Assembly (NCBI GenBank): GCA_032718475.1
Contig: JAUCBJ010007848.1
Span: 1-20,195 of the forward strand
Origin: Nemertoderma westbladi
Taxonomy: Eukaryota > Xenacoelomorpha > Nemertodermatida > Nemertodermatidae
Length of the DNA: 20,195 nucleotides
Direction of reading: 5' to 3'
Notes under the pieces: model-generated
What the model was told of the DNA's origin: nothing
The model's input: the letters and a program-made list of their open reading frames with translations, nothing else
Databases searched by the model: none
Program-made: the position numbers and the translations under genes
Part shown: piece after piece, positions 1-8,417 of the stretch
How the letters are laid out: each line of letters starts with the position of its first letter
Position numbering within the stretch: the first letter of the stretch is position 1

Positions 1-333
1 CTCACTTCCCTCACTTCCCTCACTTCCCTCACTTCCCTCACTCACTCCCTCACTTCCCTCACTTCCCTCACTTCCCTCACTCACTCCCTCACTTCCCTCA
101 CTTCCCTCACTTCCCTCACTCACTCCTCCCCTCACTCCTCACTCCTCACTTCCCTCACTTCCCTCACTGCCTCACTTCCCTCACTGCCTCACTTCCCTCA
201 CTTCCCTCACTGCCTCACTTCCCTCACTTCCCTCACTGCCTCACTTCCCTCATTTCCCTCACTTCCCTCACTTCCCTCACTTCCCTCACTCACTCCCTCA
301 CTCACTCCCTCACTTCCCTCACTTCCCTCACTT
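1..333. repeat. 9-bp minisatellite, CTCACTTCC unit
   Basis: A tandem array of the 9-bp unit CTCACTTCC starts at or before the left window edge and stops abruptly at TTCTGTATACTAG. Variant units include CTCACTGCC (around 165-245) and short CTCACTCACTCC interruptions (around 40, 80, 120, 290). The plus strand is almost purely pyrimidine with A, so the minus strand reads GGGAAGTGA repeatedly. That gives GGG runs separated by six-base loops, which meets the usual G-quadruplex pattern. The array is truncated by the window, so its full length is unknown. Confidence 0.97.
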
Positions 334-706
334 CTGTATACTAGCTTTGACTCTCCCAGCTATAGTGATAGTATGCAACCTTGGGAGTTAATGTGCGGTC
401 TTACGAGTAAATGTCAAGAGATTAGACTTCATGTTGCCTCCATTGATTCACTCTTCTTAACTTTATAAAATAACTCCACCCTTATTTAAAGTTTTAAAAA
501 TTATGACTTAGTCGACTAATTTTCCAAAATATATTATAAAAACATATAATTTCTTGAATAAATAGACCTAATAGTAATAAATATTGTTGGCAAATACATT
601 TATAATACTAATATAATAATTAGGGATAAATAATCCTAATACTAATATAAATGTTATGGATAAATAGTCCTAATACTATTATGAAAGGAACTCAAACAAA
701 CAAATG
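334..706. other. AT-rich non-coding spacer
   Basis: This stretch between the 9-bp array and the zinc-finger ORF has no convincing coding segment. From about 590 to 680 there are short imperfect repeats built on TAATACTAATATAA and GGATAAATA(A/G)TCCTAATACTA. It would contain the 3' untranslated region of the minus-strand ORF. I found no perfect AATAAA on the minus strand close to its stop codon. Confidence 0.6.
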
Positions 707-1675
707 TCAATAGCGTCGTCCTGCGCGAGCAAATACTGTACGAGAGTTTGATGTTATAGGTCTTCGAAAATAAGTAAAAGCTGGTTGATTTTCTTTAATT
801 TCATCTTCCTCATTAACCAACTGTTTCTTAATTTCATTCAATTGTTCATTCATTTTCAGTAATTTACTTTTATTTCCCAGAACCTGTCTTAATATCTCTT
901 CTCTATTTTCCTCATTTTCTTCCATTTGTTTAATAAATTTCCGTATTTGATTTTTGTTTCCTAATATTTGTCTCAATATCTCTTCTTTATTTTCATCATT
1001 CTCTTCTAAATGTTTAATAATTTTCCGCAATTTATTCTTATTTCCAAGTAATTGTCTCAATATTTCCTTATTATTATCATTTTCATCATCTTCTTCACTT
1101 TCCTGACCTTCACTTTCTTCGTCCTCTTCATGACCTTCACTTTCTTCATCCTCTTTCTGACCTTCACTTTCGTCATCCTCTTCCCCGCCTTCACTTTCTT
1201 CATCGTCTTCCTGACCTTCGCTTTCTTCATTCTCTTCCTGACCTTCGCTATCTTCACCCTCTTCCTGACCTTCACTTTCTTCGTCATCTTCCTGACCTTC
1301 ACTCACTTCGTTCTCAACCTCACTCTCTTCAACTTCATCCTGACCCTCACTATTTTCATTCTCCATCTCATCGTCCTCTTCTTCTTCACTTTCCTCACTC
1401 AAATTTTCATCATTTTCTAGGGGTAACTGTTTTTGTATCCTTTTCAAAATATTCATAACTTTATGAAATTTATTTTCTGTTGTCTGTTTTATCTTTAATA
1501 TATCACGCTCAACTCTCTTTTTCTTTTCATCTTCACTAAAAATATCTTCGGATTTTTTAAATTTCTTTGGTAATGGATCCATTAGTTTATCCTTTCTATG
1601 TCTTTCCATGTGACGAGATAGATTGTCTTGTCTCATTTCTTTATTACAAACCAAACATTTTTCATAACTAGGCAT
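707..1675 (-). CDS. Hypothetical protein: C2H2 zinc finger, acidic repeats, C-terminal helical repeats
   Basis: An uninterrupted 322-residue ORF with an ATG start at 1675-1673. Residues 7-26 form a single classical C2H2 finger: C7 and C10, then H22 and H26, spaced C-x2-C-x11-H-x3-H. A basic PKKFKK patch (about 36-41) could be a nuclear localisation signal. Residues about 92-200 are extremely acidic and contain about eight copies of a nine-residue repeat like SEGQEEDEE. Residues about 203-285 hold three copies of a 27-28 residue amphipathic repeat around EEILRQ(I/L/V)LGNK, likely helical or coiled coil. The tail (about 299-322) is basic and aromatic (FRRP, RAGRRY). The family is not recognised. 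A single finger plus charged repeats suggests a nuclear or DNA-associated protein, and single-exon ORFs of this type also occur in virus-like mobile elements, but both are inference. Length and lack of stops support it being real; the low-complexity middle weakens that. Confidence 0.6.
   Translation of the reverse strand: MPSYEKCLVCNKEMRQDNLSRHMERHRKDKLMDPLPKKFKKSEDIFSEDEKKKRVERDILKIKQTTENKFHKVMNILKRIQKQLPLENDENLSEESEEEEDDEMENENSEGQDEVEESEVENEVSEGQEDDEESEGQEEGEDSEGQEENEESEGQEDDEESEGGEEDDESEGQKEDEESEGHEEDEESEGQESEEDDENDNNKEILRQLLGNKNKLRKIIKHLEENDENKEEILRQILGNKNQIRKFIKQMEENEENREEILRQVLGNKSKLLKMNEQLNEIKKQLVNEEDEIKENQPAFTYFRRPITSNSRTVFARAGRRY
821..1069 (-). repeat. Three in-frame 81-84 bp repeats (EEILRQ-LGNK)
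   Basis: Three consecutive copies of a 27-28 residue module lie near the C-terminus of the zinc-finger ORF, starting at about residues 203, 230 and 258. The shared core is EILRQ(L/I/V)LGNK followed by a basic/hydrophobic helix (for example LRKIIKHLEEN). The third copy is the most diverged at its end. Leu/Ile spacing suggests amphipathic helices that could self-associate; this is inference. Confidence 0.85.
1100..1351 (-). repeat. In-frame 27-bp coding repeat (acidic SEGQ repeat)
   Basis: Within the zinc-finger ORF, about eight tandem copies of a roughly 27-bp unit encode SEGQ followed by five mainly Glu/Asp residues. Copies differ in the Q (also G, H) and in the acidic run (EENEE, EDDEE, KEDEE). 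Unit length is a multiple of three, so expansion or contraction keeps the reading frame. On the plus strand the unit reads as a TC-rich tract with TTCACTTTCTTC and CTTCCTGACC. Confidence 0.85.
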
Positions 1676-2143
1676 TATATAGCAATGTCAATTGATATTA
1701 TGAGTTTTCGATAAATGATTTTACATAATTTTAAATAAATAAAACTTTTATGAAAATAAATAAAACTTTTAAAAATAAAAATTAGAGAATGAATGGGAAT
1801 GCGGTGACTGGGGGCTTTTATAGAGGGAGGTTAGAATGGAGTTGTGAAAGAAGAATAATCTATTGCAAGAGCAGATGTTTATTATAATTTCTTGGACGAA
1901 TTGATATAATAACGAAGCTGTGGGTATGAATAATTTAAGCTCTGTGGCATGCCCCATTCACGCAGGCCCCATTCACGCATTGATGTTTGGGTTAGTCATG
2001 CTATAGTTAATAAGAGCCCAAACAGCCACAGATTATTGAGGGATGACTCGGGGCTAAACTGGGCCGCACAGTGCCTATTGTATTGTATATTTCGTTTGTT
2101 ATAGTACAATTTATTCATCTCGCGTCCCCTATCTGATTGATTT
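1676..2143. other. Non-coding spacer with the probable 5' region of the zinc-finger ORF
   Basis: No supported coding segment. On the minus strand a CTATATAATG string overlaps the start codon of the zinc-finger ORF, and AT-rich blocks with repeated AATAAAACTTTT occur near 1737-1770. A tandem pair of GCCCCATTCACGCA lies at 1951-1964 and 1966-1979. Whether any of this is a promoter cannot be decided from sequence. Confidence 0.5.
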
Positions 2144-2250
2144 GTATCAAATTAAATTGCCTTTGGCAACATTATTTGATACGAATCGATTGATTAAACA
2201 ATTAATTAATTGTTTAATCGACCAATTAATTAATTGTTTAATTAATTAAT
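2144..2250. repeat. Nested palindrome cluster upstream of the transporter exon
   Basis: Three structures lie side by side. Inverted arms GTATCAAAT (2144-2152) and ATTTGATAC (2174-2182) enclose a small stem TTGCC/GGCAA (2157-2161 and 2165-2169). Next, 2192-2219 is a perfect 28-bp palindrome, with half site GATTAAACAATTAA, that could form a cruciform. From about 2224 to 2250 a related TTAATTAA-rich segment repeats the theme less perfectly. It ends about 100 bp before the transporter reading frame and could be a small foldback insertion or just AT-rich sequence in an upstream intron. Confidence 0.75.
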
Positions 2251-2351
2251 GACCTACTTAACACCCAAGGTGTGAAGTTGGACTAAACTGTCGCAGAAGT
2301 AGGGTAAACCATTACTACTTCCAAGCAATACCAGGTTGGTGTCATAATCTA

Positions 2352-3515
2352 TTGGAGTCCTTCTTCCCAATTGTTGTTGAAGAACGAGGTTGGTCAAAGA
2401 CTCTGATTGGTGCATTACTTTCAACGTTTTCAATGGTGAGACTGACAATATTTATAGCTTGCCCTCATTGTTTTAACAATTGGGGAACTCGTATATCTTT
2501 GGGCCTATTTGGGGTTATTGGGGCTCTTTCCCAATTAGCATTTGGGTTTGTAGAATATATTCCTAATCATAGCAATGGATTACATATATTCGCATGTTTT
2601 TCATTGCGCATCATCGAAGCTGTTGGTCTCAATGTCAGTTTTATGTATTCATTCAGTTTGTTGATGGAATTATGCCCCATGCAAAGAACATTAATAGCTA
2701 GTCTAACTGTTGTTAGTAGCAACATAGGATACATGCTTGCACCGGGTTTTGGTTCTACAGTTTTTGCTGCTTTAGGTTTTGAATTCCCATTTGTAATATC
2801 GGGTTTAACGTTTCTCATTATCACCATTTACTGTTGGATAGAGTCACCAGCTTACATTCAAGACAGATGTGAATCTAACGAAGGCAGGCCAACTTATCTT
2901 GGAGCTCTGAAGAACCCAGAAATAACACTTATATTTATTTTGAATGGATATTTTAGGATAGTATCAGCATTTACAGTTGCCAACTATGCTGCCTACATTC
3001 ATCACACCTACAATGTGAACCAATACAATATTGGTCGGATATATATGATATCTCCTAGTATTCATGCCTTCATAGGTATAATAATGAGTTTAACGATGAA
3101 GAAAATGAAGACCATCTTTCCTACTGTATTTGGAGTACTTATAATAGCAGTAGCAATGCAACTAATAGGCCCTACAGATCTTCTGGGTTTACCTCAATAT
3201 CTCTCAATCTCTATTACTGGATGTGCAGTTCTCGGAATCGGTGCAGGATTATACATGACCCCTGCATTAGAAACGCAAACACAACTGGCTGTGAATGTCT
3301 GTGGTTACCAAGACAACGTTGACACCAGATCTCTTCTCCAACAAATGTTTCGAATTTCAATGTCAAGTGGAAATATTATAGGTCCCGTATTTGGTGGAAT
3401 TCTCAATGATCACTTTGGAATGCAAGCAGCTTGTTCGCTTCTCAGTCTATTGGGGTTGCCTTTTATTTTCTCTTTAGTGGCTGTATTGGGTATTAGAAGT
3501 CGTCCTTGTGGCTAG
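2352..3515 (+). CDS. SLC18B1-like: SLC18B1-like MFS transporter, partial (3' exon, TM1 missing)
   Basis: Residues 1-387 align by eye with the SLC18B1 branch of the major facilitator superfamily, vesicular transporters linked to polyamine uptake by proton exchange. Landmarks: FFP near residue 4 at the end of the expected TM1, E(E)RG then the TM2 helix (16-38), a GFVEYIP loop (65-71), RIIEAVG in TM4 (86-92), a degenerate motif C (NIGYMLAPGFGS, 124-135), GFEFPFVISG (142-151), the central loop with LKNPEI (186-191), and SGNIIGPVFGGIL in TM11 (339-351). About eleven membrane segments are visible; TM1 is absent. The codon at 2352 is TTG, not ATG. The frame stays open to 2262 with no plausible start, so an upstream exon is needed. 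Possible acceptor AGs lie at about 2324 and 2334. The stop is TAG (3513-3515). One long exon could reflect few introns or a retrocopy. Polyamine specificity is family inference only. Confidence 0.8.
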   Translation: MESFFPIVVEERGWSKTLIGALLSTFSMVRLTIFIACPHCFNNWGTRISLGLFGVIGALSQLAFGFVEYIPNHSNGLHIFACFSLRIIEAVGLNVSFMYSFSLLMELCPMQRTLIASLTVVSSNIGYMLAPGFGSTVFAALGFEFPFVISGLTFLIITIYCWIESPAYIQDRCESNEGRPTYLGALKNPEITLIFILNGYFRIVSAFTVANYAAYIHHTYNVNQYNIGRIYMISPSIHAFIGIIMSLTMKKMKTIFPTVFGVLIIAVAMQLIGPTDLLGLPQYLSISITGCAVLGIGAGLYMTPALETQTQLAVNVCGYQDNVDTRSLLQQMFRISMSSGNIIGPVFGGILNDHFGMQAACSLLSLLGLPFIFSLVAVLGIRSRPCG

Positions 3516-4440
3516 CTGAATTGTATCCAATTGGGGTTGACTATTTTGTTGATTTTGCTGCTTTGATAATACTATTAATTTAATCTGGTACGTACCCCTC
3601 CGAATCTTACTGTGTCCAATTAAATTGTATTGTAAAACTGTTTAACCGGTGTCAGGGATAGAGAGACATGGCAGCCACTTTAATTTCGCATAAAAAGTCC
3701 ATCTTTCCATATAATGTTTAATTAATAAGTTATATATAATTAATTTAACTTGGTGGTTGTCTTGGTTTTGAATTACTCTATTTTTCATAACTGCGTATAT
3801 CTTTTCAATATACAAGTCTAATTAATTCCCAAGCATCATGTTAAGCGAAGGAAGTGTTTGATAGTTATGGACTGTTCACCTTAAGAGTTAGTTTTTTTAC
3901 CACAATTATTTTGAACAAGCGAGTAAAAGCCTTTCAAATATATATATTATGCAGATACAAAACCCACCACCACTGTTATTGCCTGGAAACTAAATTTTTT
4001 TTAATTATTTAGAATTATACTGCAGTACTGGTACATTCTCCTGGTGTCTCTCCAAATCAGGTCCTCACACGAACACCCCTGGATCAGAGTCTTGGTAGTT
4101 CGTGTGGCACCCTCCCTGCCTTTCAGGTAACATCCAAGAGAGTGGAGCCTTTAAGATACCTCCAGTGTTTTGTGTTCATACATTCATCTATAATTTCATC
4201 TATATGGAGCTCAGTGTTTGTTTTATGGTTTGATAGAAAGTCCACCGTTTGCCATCCTCATCACAATATGATCGACTGATGACAGTGAACAAATGCCCTT
4301 ATGGGTGAGTGAGTACAAAACAAAGACGAAAGACACTGTACAAAGACCTGTACAAAGCACATGTGTTAACTTTCCTTTATTGTTTTGGTTCTCCCAATAC
4401 GCCTCTGTATCCTGCACCTTTTCCAACCTGTTTTTTCAAA
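3516..4440. other. Non-coding stretch downstream of the transporter
   Basis: Probably includes the 3' untranslated region of the transporter; an ATTAAA string near 3620 is a weak polyadenylation candidate. Otherwise AT-rich DNA without supported coding. The segment about 4035-4130 is less AT-rich and is followed by a CAG/GTAACA string resembling a splice donor, but no family match or clear reading frame supports calling it an exon. Confidence 0.5.
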
Positions 4441-4581
4441 TGAAGATGCGGATGATCTAGTAAATGTCATGGGTGATAGGGAGTTGTGGTGGCGCAATTT
4501 TGTCGACAAGCCGGCACAGCATTCTTAAAAATGCAGCTGCAATGCAGCATGCCGATCCTAGTAGTAGTAGTAGTAGTAGTT
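4441..4581 (+). mobile_element. 3' fragment of RTE-like non-LTR retrotransposon with (TAG)7 tail
   Basis: Positions 4441-4561 match 8039-8159 of the longer retrotransposon copy with about four differences in 121 bases, all transitions. The fragment covers the last codons of the element's ORF (stop TAA in CATTCTTAA), the roughly 40-bp 3' untranslated region (ATGCAGCTGCAATGCAGCAT and onward) and seven TAG repeats (4559-4579). The left edge is an abrupt 5' truncation, as expected from incomplete target-primed reverse transcription. A short 3' untranslated region with a microsatellite tail fits the RTE group. Confidence 0.9.
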
Positions 4582-6423
4582 CCTTCAAATGGCAATGGGG
4601 CCTAATACTCATTCGGCCCTATCACTCTTTGGAACCTAAAGCGACTTTACCTCTTTGTTTTGTGGCGTCCTTGTTTTGTACTCAACCCAACTCTGGACTA
4701 AGGACTAGAACTTAGTACTTAACCCATAGTCTGTGTTTAACAAGTGCAATCACTTGTAACTACTATGTTCGGTCAACTTTTCAAGGTAGTCAAACATTTA
4801 TATTATGTAATATACATTCGATAAATCCAATCTCTTGTAACAAACCACCGGATCAGTGTCACCACAAATGTGTTTCTTGCAGTGCTAATCTTATAATCTT
4901 TGTCTTTAGTATCATATAAATTGGGAATGTTTTTCGATTAACAACCCATAAATTACTCCGTTCTTGCCCAGGTCACTGGTGGTATCATTAGATAAAGAGT
5001 TTGTTTTGTTGGCTGTTTTGTTGCTATGTCTAAGCCAACAATTACAATTAATGATGAAAAAAAAATCATCTTAGTTTTAATTAATCTTTGATGTTTTTCA
5101 ATTTCTGAACAACTTATTACAATACCATTCATTAAAGTTGCATTAACAGCTCAACTACAATTCATTTATTTATTAAGGACCAAACATCAAAGTCTAACAT
5201 TTGTTGTCATATTAATGCAATAATTCATCTTCTATTGTAGCTACCAGTATCGGTATATATTCCGTCGTAAGATACACCATATGGAGGAAAAAATTAATAA
5301 ATATGAGATACCCTATGATAATACAATACATTGTTACTATGTAAATACATATAATCCGGGAGATATAAGGGCTTTCCTTTGTGCAGAACCTTGCATATTT
5401 TCCAATATCCATTTTTGTTGTTGTTGTCCGGCAGTCCTCTCTTCCACATAGATTAAAAAAAATTTAATTAAAAAAAATGCAGCCCAAAATTTTAAATAAT
5501 AATATTTAAGATACAATCAAATATGGCACAATGTAGGCCTTAATTTAAAAGTACCAAAAATAAGGTCCTAATGAGCTTAGTTGCATTGGTCCTAACAGGC
5601 TGACAGGCTATTCAAGTAGTTGTAGCTAGCATGCAGTGCAATAGTGCCTACAACAACAACAAAATAGAAAACAAAACTTTGGACAATTGTAAATGTTATG
5701 CCAAAAAATCTCTTACTTCTACCAAATTTATGTATATTGCAAAGTATCAATCAATGTAAGGAATGCATATTCATATGGCAACTCATATTGAGAAAACATT
5801 TTTTGCAATATGATGTGGTGTATCTTACATAATTGCATAAGTAATGAGACAATAACCAAAGTATGTAGTTCCAATAGAGGAAGCTTTTGGTAGAACTAGA
5901 ACAGGAATATATGACGACCATATGCCGTGAATAATTTGAACAAACAAATAATATTGTATAAATAATATTTATCTTTAAAGAGTCCGACTCATCGAAAATA
6001 ATACGAACTAATAACTATTATGTTATAGCTCACTATAAAAAACTTCAATAGGGTTGGTGCAAGAAAATATTGTTGGGTAAGAAACAATTGAATAAGGGGT
6101 AAGTAAACAAGGTGTTCTGAATCGAGTGCCAGGGTGTGTTCTTTTACGGAGAGTGATCATATTATTGATCCATTCAAATCCACATTAAAACTCAATTATT
6201 TCGCACAAGATTTATATCAATTGAATGCTGAGAATCATGTGCATCTTTTGACATATAAATTAATTAATTTCATAAAGAGGAAAGCTCATAAAAATGCTGA
6301 TTAAAATTCTTGTATTCGGATTCAATTCCGCCTCATTACCCACCAGAAAATGGGATAGTGGCATTTTAACAATATGTTGGAGATATGAGATTACCAATAT
6401 AATCTCGTATCATAACCAATATT
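4582..6423. other. Long AT-rich non-coding stretch
   Basis: I see no supported gene, RNA or complete mobile element over about 1.8 kb. There are short homopolymer A and T runs (for example 5057-5066 and 5455-5477), CAACAACAACAAAA near 5652 and a GTTGTTGTTGT run near 5416. Occasional open frames here are short and lack recognisable composition. Confidence 0.55.
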
Positions 6424-6439
6424 GGGGGGGGGGGGGGGG
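6424..6439. repeat. Poly-G tract (G16)
   Basis: An uninterrupted run of 16 G on the plus strand, following CCAATATT and preceding CAGCATAAGC. Its true length is uncertain because homopolymers of this kind are error-prone in sequencing. Confidence 0.95.
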
Positions 6440-6849
6440 CAGCATAAGCCCCGAAGCCACACATAGGAAGGTTAGAGGTCAAACCACCTCGGAGGGAACA
6501 CAGCTAGTAGAGGCTAGCAGCAGAGGGGAAACACTCCCAGAGAGTGCCAGGGTGACAAGTAGCATATTAGCCAATAGGGGGGAGGGAAGCACGTGATAGG
6601 GAGCAGGAAAGCATCCACTGGGTAGGAGGCCAAGGTAGAGTAGGCCAAGCAATATTAGTGTATTAATCATATATTATCTCCCATTACCGGTTTGTTATTC
6701 AGTTGTGCTATTCAGTCCATTTAGTGCAGACCGGCAATAGTTTAGACCGTCATCATACCACCCTACCGGTAAATATTTTATCTGTATTATCTGTAATATT
6801 CAACTGTGCTATCATTGTATACGTTAACTGATAAAGACAACAGCAATCC
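6440..6849. other. Non-coding flank 5' of the retrotransposon copy
   Basis: The segment 6440-6660 is richer in G and A on the plus strand than its surroundings, with many AGAGG/GGGGAGG strings, and may be an older insertion. From 6660 to 6850 the sequence is AT-rich with two ACCGG/CCGGT strings. No coding homology was recognised. The retrotransposon protein similarity begins only around 6860. Confidence 0.45.
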
Positions 6850-8166
6850 ATACTGTTTTCCTAGTCGGCTTCGGTTCAGGGATACCATTGAGAGACTGCT
6901 CCGTGGAAATCAGAATGGGTTCCGTAAAGGTCGTGGGACCATGGAGCCCATTTTGGCACTTAGAAGGATAATTGAAGAGTTATCAAAAAAGAAAGACAGG
7001 CATCTGGCTGTTATCTTTGTTGACTTCTTCAAGGCCTTTGATTCAGTCTCTCGCTCACGTATGTTCAGCATACTTCCATTATATGGGATTCCTGATGAAA
7101 TTATTGCAGCAATCAGATCAGTATACGATGGTTCGACAACATTTGTGTCTACTGTTGACGGTGACACAGAACCATTTGAAGTGTTATGGGGCGTCCTCCA
7201 GGGAGACACACTTGCACCATTCTTGTTCATAATTGTTGTTGACAATGTTCTACGCATGTCCTTAGATCATCATAATGATGATGGGGTGATGAAAACTCCA
7301 CCTACTGGCTCCAGAAGTCGAGGAAATCCTGCCAAGTACCTAACTGATCTAGACTTTGCTGATGACTTAGGAGTACTCTCAGAATCACTAGAGGGAGCCC
7401 AACGGCTCCTCAGCTCATTAGAACATGCTGCTTCTAGTGTTGGTCTTTTTATTAACTGCAGAAAGACCAAAATTTTGAGAGTAAACTTTGAAAGTCCTCA
7501 GCAAGTCTTTGATCGGATGAGCATAAGCTTAAAAGATGGTATGCTTGAGCATGTGGATGACTTCTGTTACCTGGGATCATGGATCCGGAAGTCAGATGAG
7601 GACCTTCGAATACGTAAGGGAAAGGCATGGGCAGCCTTGAATAGGTTTTCCAGGATTTGGAAGTCACCGAGAATTAATCGGAAACTTAAGGTCCGGTTAT
7701 TTAGAGCAGCAGTAGTTCCAGTACTCCTCTATGGGAGTCCATGCTGGGCTCTAACTGCTGAGGACACCAAATCTCTGGATAGCACATTCACAAGAATGCT
7801 ACGCCGGGTTCATTGTGTCAAGTTCAATGCACACATCTCCAACCAGACACTATATAACATTGGAGGTGTCTCATTGGTTCCCCCAAGCTTGACACTAGAA
7901 CAAAATCGCCTCCGCTTTGCAGGACATTGCTTTCGCCGTGAGGACCAGCCAGTGCATAATCTTGTACTTTGGCAGCCTCAATAAGCATGGTGGACAGCCC
8001 ATGACTTTCTTGAGACGAATCTTAAAGGACACTGGCCTTGAAGATGCGGATGATCTAGCAAATGTCATGGGTGATAGGGAGTTGTGGCGGTGCAATTTTG
8101 TCGATAAGCCGGCACAGCATTCTTAAAAATGCAGCTGCAATGCAGCATGCCGATCCTAGTAGTTAA
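6850..8166 (+). mobile_element. 5'-truncated RTE-like non-LTR retrotransposon
   Basis: The element keeps the 3' two-thirds of a reverse transcriptase ORF, a roughly 40-bp 3' untranslated region and a (TAG)2 tail (8157-8162). The endonuclease domain expected upstream of the reverse transcriptase in this group is absent. The left boundary is placed where protein similarity begins (RFRDTIERLL then NQNGFRKGRGT); the exact junction is unclear and no target-site duplication was found. The 3' boundary is shared with the fragment at 4441-4581, which independently defines the end of the element. Assignment to RTE or the close RTEX branch rests on GVLQGDTLAP, the FADD box, the C-terminal DQPV-LVLW segment and the microsatellite tail; the exact clade is inferred. 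Confidence 0.88.
6860..8126 (+). pseudogene. Reverse transcriptase of RTE-like element, truncated and frameshifted
   Basis: The main open segment runs to a TAA at 7982-7984. Counting from the GTG codon at 6806, its landmarks are NQNGFRKGR (35-43), domain A with catalytic Asp in FVDFFKAFDS (71-80), LQGDTLAPF (131-139), the FADD catalytic box (184-187), the thumb region (FCYLGSWI, 253-260) and the RLRFAGHCFRREDQPVHNLV tail (368-387). The rest of the C-terminus (HGGQPMTFLRR, then DTGL, DDLANVMGDRELW) continues in the next frame to a TAA at about 8126. The break lies between about 7976 and 7986 and equals one extra base or two missing bases. There is no N-terminal ATG or endonuclease. Catalytic residues are intact, so the copy is relatively young but cannot encode a full protein. 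Confidence 0.9.
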
Positions 8167-8215
8167 CTTTTGTTTATTGCTTTGATACACCCAGATTAAT
8201 TTTAACACTTTAACT
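8167..8215. other. Short AT-rich spacer between retrotransposon end and G-rich array
   Basis: About 50 bases (TTTGTTTATTGC through CACTTTAACT) separate the TAG tail from the first G run. No feature seen. Confidence 0.5.
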
Positions 8216-8417
8216 GGGGGGGAAGTGTCCGGGGGGGAAGTGTCCGGGGGGAAGTGTCCGGGGGGGAAGTGTCCTACTTGGGCGGGGTGGAAGTGTCCTG
8301 GGGGGAACTGTCCGGGGGACAAGTGTCCGTTGGGGAAGTGTCCGGGGGGGAAGTGTCCTACTTGGGCGGGGGGGGGGGGGGGGTGTCCGGGGGGAACTGT
8401 TCGGGGGGAAGTGTCCT
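8216..8417. repeat. G-rich minisatellite, GGGGGGAAGTGTCC unit
   Basis: About 13 imperfect tandem units of 15-16 bp with consensus GGGGGGAAGTGTCC(G/T). Variants include GGGGGGAACTGTCC and GGGGACAAGTGTCC. A composite insert TACTTGGGCGGGG appears twice (about 8274-8286 and 8359-8371), the second expanded to a run of 16 G (8368-8383). Each unit has a G run of four or more, so the plus strand is guanine-rich, although some loops (AAGTGTCC, 8 nt) exceed the strict G-quadruplex limit. Open frames through it are repeat artefacts. Confidence 0.95.

Noticed and set aside
1-333. Possible CRISPR-like array of regular repeats
   Set aside because: The 9-bp units are contiguous without unique spacers, and the context is eukaryotic; it is a simple minisatellite.
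1052-1420. Plus-strand open frame rich in Phe, Leu and Thr that looks like a membrane protein
   Set aside because: It is the antisense of the acidic repeat of the minus-strand zinc-finger ORF; GA-rich codons read as hydrophobic residues on the other strand.
4035-4140. Possible exon ending in CAG/GTAACA
   Set aside because: Only a splice-donor-like string and slightly higher GC support it; no protein family or acceptor was recognisable.
4464-4715. Plus-strand 83-codon frame with a poly-Ser run
   Set aside because: It crosses from the retrotransposon 3' fragment, through the (TAG) tail read as Ser codons (AGT), into unrelated flank, in a different frame from the element's protein.
5212-5412. 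Minus-strand 66-codon hydrophobic frame
   Set aside because: Composition is what AT-rich DNA gives by chance, with no family similarity or supporting context.
6290-6330. GGATTCAATTCC string resembling a tRNA B box (possible SINE or tRNA gene)
   Set aside because: No A box at the right distance and no cloverleaf could be drawn, so a tRNA or tRNA-derived SINE is not supported.
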